From positions 1-64,000 of the forward strand of contig JAMXDE010000029.1 in assembly GCA_026770025.1 (NCBI GenBank): 64,000 bases of DNA, read 5' to 3'. Below are positions 24,710-34,375 of this stretch, one piece after another. Position 1 is the stretch's first letter. Each line of letters starts with the position of its first letter. Source of the DNA: Craspedostauros australis. Lineage: Eukaryota > Bacillariophyta > Bacillariophyceae > Mastogloiales > Achnanthaceae. The notes below the pieces were generated by a model. It did no database searches, had not been told where the DNA came from, and saw only the letters and a program-made list of their open reading frames with translations. The position numbers were made by a program, and so were the translations under genes.

Positions 24710-24851
24710 CAGTAGTAGTAGTAGTTGTTGTTGTTGTTGTTGTTGCTGAATGATCGGCCTTCATCCCGTGCTCTCCTTACCTCACTTCCTCTCAGACCAG
24801 TTCATCACATCCAACAAGCAAACAGCACTACTCTCCAGCAACAACTCCACC
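24327..24851. promoter_or_regulatory. 5' region of the O gene with (AGT)n and (TTG)n tracts
   Basis: Non-coding sequence between the left TIR and the chosen start codon. A pure AGT trinucleotide run with one AGC interruption occupies about 24,653-24,724 and is followed by a TTG run to about 24,746. An in-frame ATG at 24,750 directly after the runs would add 34 residues. The ATG at 24,852 has a better context (CTCCACCATGCC) and is preferred. Confidence 0.5.
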
Positions 24852-27800
24852 ATGCCTACCTCTGCTGCTGACAAAGCCCTCCCCAAGGATGGCAACCCCT
24901 CTCCTCGTAAGAAGCTGTGTTCTGCTCACCCCATGCCTGCTCACCCATTCGACTCCAAGGGGGCCCTGCTGCCAGCCTCTGAGCAACTGTTGCCTGACAA
25001 GCCATTCGCTGTATTGGGGAGGCAGAGCACCATCACGCGAGTGATCGATGTGAAACCGATGCATGCAGCGGATGGCAACCTCGTCCCGAACGGCACGCAT
25101 GCGCACGCTCGCGAGCTGCATGTGTTCGTCCACATCCTCAACGACAACGGAGGCGTCTTCGACGACTCCCATGTCGAGGTGCGTTCGGAGGGACGAGGTG
25201 TCGGCGATGGGACTTTGGTGAGCGTTATCGTGAACGCGCCACCCTCGCCTACTGCAGCCGGCGTTGTACCACCTGTCGAGCCTACCCCGCCAGGGAGGGT
25301 TCCCCGGCGTTGCAACACTGTTGTTGCCGGGGGGTACGCAGATCCGTCTATTGACAGCGACAGTACGTACGTTGACGAGGACGAAAAACAGGCGCGCGCT
25401 GGCTGGGACAGGAGAGGAGGCGAGTTCGGGCATGATCAGGAAAAGGAGGGGGGAAACTGGAGGCGCCATGCCATTGTTCGTGTGATGGCAGCGCTTAGAT
25501 CTAACCTAGATCCAAAACTGTTGCAGCTCATGCCAAAAAAAGGATTTGTCCTCGCGGGCCGACACGAACGGACCATCTGGAGCTACATCAAACTGATGTG
25601 GAGTGTCACATCATCTGCACTTTGGACTGTCTTGCTTCCAGAAGAGAACGTGCCAACTCGTCAGATGGAACAGGTGATTGCATACGTGCGCGGGAACGTG
25701 GAGCTTCCTCCCACGATGTTGGCATCTAACCTCTACACCCTCTGCTTGCTCGGAGAATCTTCTTCTTCCCGCACGGCAAGAGTTGCTTTGGCCATGTCTG
25801 CACCGTCTGCACTGTGTACTGCTATTCTGGGTAGGCACACACATGGACTGTCGGAGGAACAGAAGGCTCACATGCTTGCCAAACGCGACATCATCACACC
25901 CAGCCAGACATACACCTTGCGTCGTTACTACGACATGTTAAGCCATGGCGAAAGCATTCCACAGCGAGTTCTCCAGTACCGTGTGTGTGCTTGCGACCTG
26001 TCTGGCGTGATGCCCTTCCTCATGACAACTACTACATATAAGGCAGGGTTGAGTCACACGGTACAGTATGGTGGAGTTGTATTTGAAAATGTTCCGGTGT
26101 TCGATCGAGGAAGCACGACTATCGAACAACTATTCGACATGTACTCGTCTACGACCAACCGCCCAGTGGGAATGCCTGCTTTCACCACCATGACCAACCT
26201 ACTAACACGCAAAAGCAAGATCAAGACGGGCCTCTCTTCCTTCGAGAGTTACTTCTGGATGGCGACGGAGAAACTCAAACAGGCAATTTCGCGCCTAGTA
26301 GACCTACTGAAGGCTAAGTATGAAACTGATGGGGAGGAACAAAACGATGCCAATGACAGGAGCCACAACGATACCGATGAGCCAGATGACGTCATCGCAC
26401 ATCATGTACGCAAAGCCGATTCCCTCTTGCATGCACTCGAACTGCTTGTTGTGTTCCTCAAATGGGAATTCTCCGCCTCCCACATGCAGCTTCAGTGTGA
26501 CGACCCCATGCATTCGGCCGCGTTCGCTCTCACCACCAAAAAGGAGAAGAAGAAGGCACCAACCACATCAACCAATCAACGCAAACCACGCACCAACAAG
26601 CACAAGTGCAAGAAGAAAACTGCTATCACAAACGACACTCCAACCATCACAATTGACATTCCTCCCACCACCACAACCGAACAACCACGTAAAGTATGCA
26701 ACCGTTGTGGATCAGCAATGCGATTTGTGAACGATCGTTTTGTCCCTTTTGTCGAAATGCTTAAGGACAACGAACTCGCAGAACACAAGGACGAATTGCA
26801 ATCCATGCTTGCGGCGGCGCCGGGATTCGCCAACGAAATTGTTAACTACATGGCTCACAAAGTGCGTGCAAAAGTTCAATTCCGACAAATCGCCTTTTAT
26901 CAATCCGAACTCAATGATAAGCCTGAAAGAGCCTATGTGGTACTTGACCATAAGCAAAAAATTCTACCGACAGGCCAAAGCGAAGCCCAACAAGAATATT
27001 GGGGGAAGAAGGGAATGTCACTGCTTGGGGCGATGGTCATCACGTGTCGCAACGACATTTTTACTTATCAGTTCATTGACATTGTGGTTGGCGGAAGACC
27101 GACACAAGACACACTTCAAGTTGGTGGACTACTTGACATCCTGCAAAAAACGGTCAAAGACATTCTCCCATCCATGACTGAGATCATCCTACAGAGCGAT
27201 AACGCGTGTTGCTTTGCCAGTCACGAGCACATCGCGCTCATCACATCGGTACTCAACAAGAACCTTGTGACACGAAAAGCAGCCAAAATCATCGCGTGGA
27301 TCTACACAGAGGCCCAAACTGGTAAGAGCATGCTGGACACCCACTTCGCGTACATCACACGTGTACTGCGAAAATACGTGCAAAGTGGCAAGGACATCAA
27401 GACCCCGTTCCAACTCTTCCTTGCACTGAAAGCCGGTGACATCGCGGGTACCACCACAGTACTGGTCAACGCGTTGTCCCTCCAAGGCAACATCACCGCG
27501 CTTCCTGGCGCACCAAAACGACGATTCCGTGCGAACGGGCAACAGGTACGTCAGACTCACGAGGTGAAGTATGATGATGACCAGGCGCGGTTGGTGGCTG
27601 CATCTGGCATCACGGAAGACGTCCTTGTGAAGAGCGCTGAATGGGACGGCTGGATCATCAACCAGCTGGGCGTTGCCGATGTTCACACACACAAGTCCGA
27701 CAAGCTGCCGATAACGTCCGAATCGTTCAGGAAGACGGACAAGACGCGAAAACTCGGGCGCACAGCGGCAGAGAGCAAGGGGCTGGCGTTCGGCAAAGCC

Positions 27801-28070
27801 ATTGCAGACGGACAACAACATCTACCATCCGATCACACCACAGCGCTACAAGACCAGACCGCCGAAACCGAACACCCTCCACTCGCAGTGCCAGGCTGGG
27901 CGAGCAAAACAACGCGCAAACCAGCGGAACTACCAGACTACATCGCGGACAAGTTGAAGGACATCAGTGAAGCGTCCGCGAAGGACCCAAAAAACAGGCC
28001 ATCCGAACACGAAGCACACGAACAATTGATGGCCAACAAAAGAACCAAAACTGACTGGGGAACACGGTAA
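24852..28070 (+). CDS. Element O DDE-like protein, 5' part (truncated by Harbinger B)
   Basis: Open frame of 1,072 codons from the ATG at 24,852; true O coding stops after residue 1,068 at the Harbinger B insertion, and the last four codons and stop come from the insert's terminal repeat. The N-terminal 200 residues are low-complexity. A Lys/Thr-rich linker at about 560-610 precedes CNRCG (about 616-620). The core looks like an RNase-H fold: VVLDHKQK (D699), EYWGKKGMSLLG, LQSDNACC (D783) and TEAQTGKSMLDTHF (E820, D829). The order is that of DDE/DDD transposases. The C-terminus is charged. I recall similar uncharacterised proteins in stramenopile genomes but cannot name a family. The frame is uninterrupted over 3.2 kb, so decay is recent or absent. 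The 3' remainder is at 36,205-36,534. Confidence 0.75.
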   Translation: MPTSAADKALPKDGNPSPRKKLCSAHPMPAHPFDSKGALLPASEQLLPDKPFAVLGRQSTITRVIDVKPMHAADGNLVPNGTHAHARELHVFVHILNDNGGVFDDSHVEVRSEGRGVGDGTLVSVIVNAPPSPTAAGVVPPVEPTPPGRVPRRCNTVVAGGYADPSIDSDSTYVDEDEKQARAGWDRRGGEFGHDQEKEGGNWRRHAIVRVMAALRSNLDPKLLQLMPKKGFVLAGRHERTIWSYIKLMWSVTSSALWTVLLPEENVPTRQMEQVIAYVRGNVELPPTMLASNLYTLCLLGESSSSRTARVALAMSAPSALCTAILGRHTHGLSEEQKAHMLAKRDIITPSQTYTLRRYYDMLSHGESIPQRVLQYRVCACDLSGVMPFLMTTTTYKAGLSHTVQYGGVVFENVPVFDRGSTTIEQLFDMYSSTTNRPVGMPAFTTMTNLLTRKSKIKTGLSSFESYFWMATEKLKQAISRLVDLLKAKYETDGEEQNDANDRSHNDTDEPDDVIAHHVRKADSLLHALELLVVFLKWEFSASHMQLQCDDPMHSAAFALTTKKEKKKAPTTSTNQRKPRTNKHKCKKKTAITNDTPTITIDIPPTTTTEQPRKVCNRCGSAMRFVNDRFVPFVEMLKDNELAEHKDELQSMLAAAPGFANEIVNYMAHKVRAKVQFRQIAFYQSELNDKPERAYVVLDHKQKILPTGQSEAQQEYWGKKGMSLLGAMVITCRNDIFTYQFIDIVVGGRPTQDTLQVGGLLDILQKTVKDILPSMTEIILQSDNACCFASHEHIALITSVLNKNLVTRKAAKIIAWIYTEAQTGKSMLDTHFAYITRVLRKYVQSGKDIKTPFQLFLALKAGDIAGTTTVLVNALSLQGNITALPGAPKRRFRANGQQVRQTHEVKYDDDQARLVAASGITEDVLVKSAEWDGWIINQLGVADVHTHKSDKLPITSESFRKTDKTRKLGRTAAESKGLAFGKAIADGQQHLPSDHTTALQDQTAETEHPPLAVPGWASKTTRKPAELPDYIADKLKDISEASAKDPKNRPSEHEAHEQLMANKRTKTDWGTR
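28055..28057 (+). repeat. Target site duplication CTG, left copy (Harbinger B)
   Basis: CTG directly before GGGAACACGG; the same CTG follows the inverted end at 36,204-36,206. Three-base duplications are the rule for PIF/Harbinger insertion. Confidence 0.9.
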
Positions 28071-29896
28071 TTTGTCCACTCACGACTCCATGAGCTCGTG
28101 ATTGAGATGAATCGAGTCGTGCCTGACAATGTAGTCCCTGTCTGCCGTTGAAGTTGCGCGCCGGGCATGCCTGATTCCAGAGCTTCGCCCTTGACCTGGG
28201 CGATTCGCAATCTTGTGATTGGTTGGTGGTAAGGTTGGCTTGTGCAAACGAGTATCATTTTCGTGTCGTTTGGCGAACGGGCGTGGTGCCCAACACGAGC
28301 TTTCGAGAACTACGACATGTCGCATGCTGTCAATTCGGACAGATGTGTTCTTCTTTTTTGGATAACTCACGATTTCGTGTCACATACACATAATGTGCTA
28401 GCTATTTCGATTATATCTGAAATGTCCCACAACCAATGCAGCATTGTGTGTAAAAATATACGTAGCACCAGTACCAAATTTAGCTTGTTTGAGTTTGTGC
28501 GTCGGGGGACAGAGAGGGGACACAGAGGAGACATGATGGAACATAGGGAGAACAGGGGGGTACACAGGGGGTACACAGGGGGTACAGAGGGGGGACAGAG
28601 GGGGGACACAGGGGGGACAGAGGGGGGACATTTTAGAGGTGACACAGGGGGGACATTTTGGAGGTGATCCAGCAGTGGCGTTTTGTCCTGTTGTGTTGCT
28701 TGGGTTTTGTTCCGCGGGAGCCTTTCGCCACGCAGCTGTGTGCGTGGTAACAGACAAGCACGATAATAGCGAGTGGACATGCATCTTTCTTTTCATCCAC
28801 ATCCGCATCCACACCCACACCCACACCCACACCCACACCCATGCCCACATCCACATCCACATTCATCGATCAGCATCCATCCATTCGCATTCACATCCAT
28901 TGATCAGCATCCAACGATCAGCATCCATCCATTCACATTCACATCCATCGATCAGCATCCAACAATCCGCATCCATCCATCGATCAGCATCCAACAATCC
29001 GCATCCATCCATCCATCCGCATCCATCGATCTGCATCCATCGACCCGCATCCATCGATCACCATCGATCTGTAGCCATCGATCTGTAGCCATCAATCATC
29101 ATCCATCGATCTGCATCCTTCCGCATCCGCATTCATTGATCAGCATCCATCTGCATTCGCATCCATCAATCTGTAGCCATCGATCAGCATCTGCATTCAC
29201 ATCCATTGATCAGCATCCATCCGCATTCGCATTCACATCCATCGATCAGCATCCATCCGCATTCACATCCATCGATCTGTAGCCATCGATCAGCATCCAT
29301 CCGCATTCACATCCATCGACCAGCATCCATCGATCTGTAGCCATCGATCAGCATCCATCAATCAGCATCCATCAATCAACATTCACATCCATTGATCAGC
29401 ATCCATCGATCAGCATCCATCCGCATCTGTATCCGCATTCACATCCATCGATCAGCATTCATCCGCATCCATCGATCAGCATCCATCCATCCGCATCTGT
29501 ATCCGCATTCACATCCATCCATTCGCATTCACATCCATCGACCAGCATCCATCCGCATTCGCATCCATCGATCAGCATCCGTATCTGCATTCACATCCAT
29601 TGATCAGCATTCATCCGCATCCATCAATCAGCGTCCATCCGCATCTGCATTCACATCCATCGATCAGCACCCATCCGCATCCGTATCCGCATTCACATCC
29701 ATCGATCAGCATTCATCCGCATCCATCAATCAGCATCCATCCATTTGCATTCACATCCATCAATCAGCACCCCTCTGCATCTGTATCCGCATTCACATCC
29801 ATCGACCAGCATCCATCTGCATTCGCATCTATCGATCAGCATCCATCGATCAGCATCCATCCATTCGAATTCACATCCGTCAATCAGCATCCACAT
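28058..29896 (+). repeat. Left long inverted arm of Harbinger B
   Basis: Outer about 450 bp are unique sequence. Next come a G-rich GGGGGACA-type repeat (28,505-28,660), a short unique block, a CCCACA run (about 28,799-28,850), and then more than 1 kb of irregular repeats of CATCCATCGATCAG, CATCCGCATT and CACATC. It pairs with 34,376-36,203. Ser/His/Ile-rich frames through the last part are repeat translation. Similarity to the other arm fades at about 29,896. Confidence 0.93.
28505..28660 (+). repeat. G-run minisatellite in the left arm, G-quadruplex potential
   Basis: More than ten runs of four to six G separated by TACACA, ACAGA or ACACA. The inverse C-rich copy is at 35,605-35,758. Copy number differs between arms, showing slippage after or during arm duplication. 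Confidence 0.9.
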
Positions 29897-29991
29897 CCAT
29901 CGATCCGCATCTATCCATCAGCATTCAGGTCAGCATCTACAGCCATCAATCAGCATCCGCATCCGCATTCACAGCCAACACCAAGTTCACA

Positions 29992-30666
29992 ATGGCATTC
30001 AACGAGCCCTCTGTGCCATGGCGAGATAGCAAGGCCAAGGAGCTGCTCAGGCAAGCCATCCTCGATGGCTCTGTACCTTTGCAAGCAACTGACGAGATGC
30101 CAAACAAGGACATCTTCCAATCCATTCCGGAGCTCAGCGAATACAACTACAAGAACTTCCCTGCAAGGCTCAGTGGGCTGCGCAAACAGGTTGCGACATC
30201 GCTCAACCGAAAGAAAATTGATCAAGCAGCTTTTGCAAACTATGCAGCAAATCATGATCCACTTGTCGTGAACTTCCGAAATGAACCGCAATGGTTCAGG
30301 TCAAATATGCAGAAGCATTTGAAAGAGGATATGGCACTTGGAAAGCACAACACCATGCCACTGCCTGCATTGTTCCACTCAAGAGAATCATACCAACTGA
30401 TCCCTTATCGAACCTTCTACCTCCATGTCTATCAGGAGGAAAGACGGATAAAATTCAATAACTACTTAACCGACAAAGCAGAGAAACGAGAGGCCAAGCG
30501 AAGAAGCAAAGAACAGAGAGGAGCAATCCAGACACATCAAAGAGATCGGAGTCCAATTCAGCAACATGGCAACCAAACAGATGACAACGAGGTTGATGAC
30601 GGCTTCATTTCTGAGTTCGATGCATTGAATATGCAGCAACCAACAAATCAAACAAGTAGACCATAA
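29992..30666 (+). CDS. Harbinger B partner protein 1, 224 aa
   Basis: Single-exon frame starting at CACAATGGC just inside the left arm; upstream codons in the same frame are repeat translation, so the start is set here. Residues 9-80 (WRDSKAKELL..AILDGSVPLQ..KDIFQSIPELSEYNYKNFPARLSGLRKQV, given in parts) match in pattern the N-terminal module of the Harbinger A partner: W, a basic helix, an aliphatic-G-x-[VI]-P turn, then NF..RL..LR. A second W-containing half (about 95-150, QWFRSNMQKHL to RTFYLHVYQEER) repeats the plan. The tail is Lys/Arg/Gln-rich then acidic. Probably the sequence-specific DNA-binding partner of the transposase at 33,197; function is inferred from context. Confidence 0.72.
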   Translation: MAFNEPSVPWRDSKAKELLRQAILDGSVPLQATDEMPNKDIFQSIPELSEYNYKNFPARLSGLRKQVATSLNRKKIDQAAFANYAANHDPLVVNFRNEPQWFRSNMQKHLKEDMALGKHNTMPLPALFHSRESYQLIPYRTFYLHVYQEERRIKFNNYLTDKAEKREAKRRSKEQRGAIQTHQRDRSPIQQHGNQTDDNEVDDGFISEFDALNMQQPTNQTSRP

Positions 30667-31185
30667 CCAACATAACATAGCTCGATGTGAATCAAGTCAA
30701 CGATCACTTCCTGGTTTCTTCTGTCCAACCCATCAATGCTCTATGGCTGCCTGTGGCTGAGTTTCCGAACATTCCCAAAATTCGAAAGCTACAGTCTCAT
30801 GACACAACACTTGTTCACTCAAGCTAAATGAGCAAGGTTTGAACTGAAGCACATGCTCAGGTTCGAACTGTAGCACATGCTCAAACAAACATAGATACCC
30901 TACAGATACAGACAGTATTGGGAATGTATTTCTGTATGGTGTGTTCTGTAGGCCTTCTGGCATTTGGTGGGTTTGCGAGCCAGATCCAGGAGAAATTTTG
31001 GGAACGTCGCAGCTGCAAAATATTCACTCGCGAAATGCTGCTGTCTTCTTGCTTGCACAGATGTGATGAGTGTAGTTTGTAGGTGATGTGTGATGGGAGA
31101 ATGGTTGAGTGTGCTGTTGTGGCCTTCCTTTCATCTCATTGCCATGATCATAAGGCTGCACTCTCAGCTCACAATTCAACCAAGC
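30667..31185. other. Intergenic between Harbinger B genes 1 and 2
   Basis: About 520 bp with no supported frame. It contains a short direct repeat around GGTTTGAACTGAAGCACATG and GGTTCGAACTGTAGCACATG (about 30,835-30,875). It presumably carries the polyadenylation signal of the first gene and the promoter of the second. Confidence 0.45.
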
Positions 31186-33107
31186 ATGAGCACAAGCAGG
31201 CTTCCACCACTCAGCCCACCACCAAAAACCCCACGCGGTCTCCGGTTCACTCCAACCAAATCAAACACACCAAACTACACACCACTCAGCGTTGGCTATC
31301 AATCAGACACGGTAAGCGTCGCTGATAGCATTGGCTCTTCTGGTCCGCGCCGCGCAACTTACAAGCAGCTGGCAGAAGACATCTTGAGGAGAGGAGGTAT
31401 CACACGATACAAGCAGCGTTTGGGAACTTCGGCTTTGAAGCAAATCTGTGACAGTCGCCCCGAAGTTTTCGGAGCACCTGGCACAGACCTCCGCCGCGCA
31501 GTGCAGAAACGAGCAGCCAAGTGGAGCGCAGAGTTCAACACCACACTGTTCAGAGAGTTTGCAGAACGAGTCTACCAAGTTGACTTGGCACAGTTCCAAG
31601 CATCGGAAGTCAAGAAGGAAGTCGGAGACCAGGTTGGGACAGGCAGCACGGACATCCCCCCATCAGTAGAGAAGGGCGCTTTCGTACCACCCAAGTTCGT
31701 CATCACGCAAGCAACACCAGGAACACCAACAAAGAAGAGAAAGGACACAGCGTCAGCATCAAACATGTTGCATGACAAGGCCAAGGGCATCGCCAAGAGT
31801 ACCGGCAATCCGACCAGTAAGTAAAAATGAAGGGAAACTGCATGTGTGTTTTTTGTGAACTTGTTTTCTGATTGTGTTTGCTGGGCAAGGCGCGAGCAAT
31901 TCACTGTGCGCTCACACCACGTTTGTTCGTTTTTTTTTCAGCTTTCGTCGAAGTCGACACCAACAACCCCACCAACAACGGGGAGCTCACCATCTGTCGC
32001 ATCCAATCAGTCAAAGGAGTCGAAAAGAACGAGTACTGGCCTGCGTACAAAATCGTCGTACGCGCAGACAAGCGCTGGATCAAGATTTTGCCCGACTACG
32101 ACCACTACGAGGCGCGAATCACCTCAGCCAACGAAATTCTCGTCAAGCTGCTGCGTTGGGACTTTGTCACCTTCAGGCACCGCGACGAACTTTTTCACGC
32201 TCTTGGCAACGACACCATGACCGCCACTGACGAATTGCGCTTGGACGTGCAAAACAGAATGAGCCGCGGAGGCCCCATCACTGGCCTCTCTCGCCATGTT
32301 CTCCTTTCTTTCCCTGAAGGACACAGCCTCTCGGTCGAGGACATTCACCAAGACTTCGACCGGCAGGACGAGGCGCTCATCCCAGCCCTTCCCTTGGTTG
32401 TGAAGAGTCGCCTCCAGGTGAAGCAAACCAGCAAGGGCAAGGAGAGCATCGACACTTTTGTGTGCTGGGATGTGGCCCGCGTCGATGAAGGCTGCCACAA
32501 AATGGGTGCTTTCCACAAGATGGAGAAGAAGAAGCTCTTGTTCGAAGACTCCGATGACGAAGATGGTGGGTATTGACACGTGAGTGCACTTGCGACTGCT
32601 CTTGTGACTTGAAGCTGCAGTGCATGATCAATTGTCCAACGAATGCATGTCGAACAAGCTTCATGCCCAATCACAAAAATGTTTCTCACACTGCGATCAA
32701 TACTTCTCGATTGCTGTTTCATGCTGTCTCGTTTTCCCTCAGATCATTCACCACATGGAGGCGGCTGGGGAGGCAGAGGCGTGCCAGACCAAGTCAGGTC
32801 GAATGCTGAGGCTGCGGAGACTGCGCGCCGCATGGGCTTGATCGCCCTCCAAAGGGCCGACGCTGCTGCAAATGCAACAAAGAATCCATCTGCTGGTTCT
32901 GGCAATCATGGCACAGGCCTGCAGTTCCCAGACCTGCCAACTGACCCCCTGCTGTGGACTCCGAATGTCCCAACTCATGATCCAAGCAGCTCAGCTGCCA
33001 CCGCAAGCATCCCTGAACGTGCAGGTGATGCCATCATGGATGATCCAACAGGGCATCTCAAGCGCCCCTTGGAATCTTCGAGCAGTGACGACTCGGGAAG
33101 TCTCTGA
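31186..33107 (+). CDS. Harbinger B partner protein 2, 539 aa
   Basis: Three exons: 31,186-31,816, 31,942-32,565 and 32,743-33,107. Introns are GTAAGT..TCAG after a T-run (125 bp) and GTGGGT..TCAG (177 bp); each join keeps frame and restores a codon. Start is the ATG at 31,186. Residues about 60-120 (YKQLAEDILRRGGI, SRPEVFG, LRRAVQKRAAKW) recall the partner-protein module but are more divergent. A basic PTKKRKD lies at about 184. Residues about 215-400 form a beta-rich domain (TICRIQSVKG, YKIVVRADKRWIKI, VTFRHRDELFHAL). A Lys-rich, acidic stretch (KKKLLFEDSDDEDG) ends exon 2. The C-terminus is low-complexity. I do not recognise the family. A third gene is unusual for PIF/Harbinger. Confidence 0.68.
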
Positions 33108-33196
33108 ACAAAAGGAGCAGCCCACCCAACACAACACGTAGACGCCATAACTTAGTGATCAGAACATACATTGTACTTCTTATCTAGTGATTAGTC

Positions 33197-34210
33197 TTAT
33201 ACATATACATCAAACAAGGGTGATTCGAGCTCAAGCTTGTATTGGCAAATGACACAGATGGCTTCAAAGCACACCTTGATTTTGGCTTCGCCATGACGAA
33301 ATCGGCCGGAGACAGAATTGAATGACTTGACCATTCTGTTGAATGCCTCTTGTCTCATTCTGGCTCTAGTTTTAAAGATGGCGACGTCGAATGGGTCAAG
33401 AGCATTTGGAGTGCTCAACAGGAGTGGGTAGCCTGTGTAACCATTGTCGGCAATTCCCATTTTGTTTGATTCCTCCAATTTTGCTTTCAATCCACACTCA
33501 ACGAAAATCTTTCTGTCTGACATCCCAGCCTTGAAGGGACCATTCATCCAGATCAGCTGTGACTCTGAGATGGCCAGGCCCAACTCATAGTTGATTCCAG
33601 CCTTGTGGAACTTGTGGGAGTAGTATGCCTTGTCTTGTGGGTATCGATGGTGGCGTGGCTCTTGGATCCCACAATGGGTTCCATCCACTGAGATCACCCA
33701 TTTGTCGCTGCCATAGTTGTGATCTGGCCATCGAATCTTGGTGGTCTTGAGGGCTTGAATGCAGTCCAAGTAGAACCAGATCTTCTGCCTTGCCGTCTTC
33801 CGCGAGAGGTGGAACAGTGGCTCTTGTTCCGCCTCTGTTGGATATCGCTTGAGGAAATGGAAGGCCATGAGCATGGCATCCAAGGACAGCAGGTTGATTG
33901 GGATCCGATGGGCTTCATCTGTAGGTGACTGCAGATCCTCCCAAACCTTGTTGCACACCTGTGGCGTGCATCCGTAGATGCCAACGAAATGTAGACGGTT
34001 GGGTTCGTTTGTTTGCACCCGACGAAGTTGGTGTTCAGAGAACCCAATGAGGTGCAAGCCACGAAGCATGACTTCGTCATCGCAATAGATAATGCCATCG
34101 AATGGCACATCTGCATTCAAGTCATTTGCAACAGACGTGTGATTGGCTGGCTTGTCTGTCATTGCGGAAATGCTGGGCTGCAGCAGAGATTTTGCCAAAG
34201 TTGACAGCAA
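33197..34210 (-). CDS. PIF/Harbinger transposase (DDE_Tnp_4), element B
   Basis: Single-exon frame of 337 aa on minus, convergent with the 539-aa gene and ending 89 bp from it. The catalytic triad is intact: VDGTH (D176), IADNGYTG (D255) and RMRQEAFN (E288). The surrounding motifs GINYELGLAISESQLIWMNGPF and PLFHLSRKTARQKIW (in parts) are standard for DDE_Tnp_4. Length is slightly below the usual 380-450 aa; the N-terminus is short. Start is the first ATG just outside the right inverted arm. It should cut and move element B, needing at least one partner protein from the same element. No stop or frameshift; it looks functional. Confidence 0.92.
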   Translation of the reverse strand: MLSTLAKSLLQPSISAMTDKPANHTSVANDLNADVPFDGIIYCDDEVMLRGLHLIGFSEHQLRRVQTNEPNRLHFVGIYGCTPQVCNKVWEDLQSPTDEAHRIPINLLSLDAMLMAFHFLKRYPTEAEQEPLFHLSRKTARQKIWFYLDCIQALKTTKIRWPDHNYGSDKWVISVDGTHCGIQEPRHHRYPQDKAYYSHKFHKAGINYELGLAISESQLIWMNGPFKAGMSDRKIFVECGLKAKLEESNKMGIADNGYTGYPLLLSTPNALDPFDVAIFKTRARMRQEAFNRMVKSFNSVSGRFRHGEAKIKVCFEAICVICQYKLELESPLFDVYV

Positions 34211-34375
34211 TGGCCACAGTGAAGGGTATGGATGCAGATGCTGATGGATGGATGCAGATCAATGGATGTGACTGCGAATGCAGATGGATGCGGATCGAAG
34301 GATGTGAATGCGGATGCGGATGGATGCTGACCTGGATGCCGATGGATGCGAATGCGGATGGATGCTGATCGATGA

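Noticed and set aside
24750-24851. 34 extra N-terminal codons of the O protein
   Set aside because: They start directly after a trinucleotide run and lack protein-like conservation cues; the ATG at 24,852 has a better context.
28773-29990. Ser/His/Ile-rich frames in the Harbinger arm (and mirror copies at 34,211-35,487)
   Set aside because: Translations of CATCCATCGATC-type repeats; only the frame after the ATG at 29,992 has protein-like composition.
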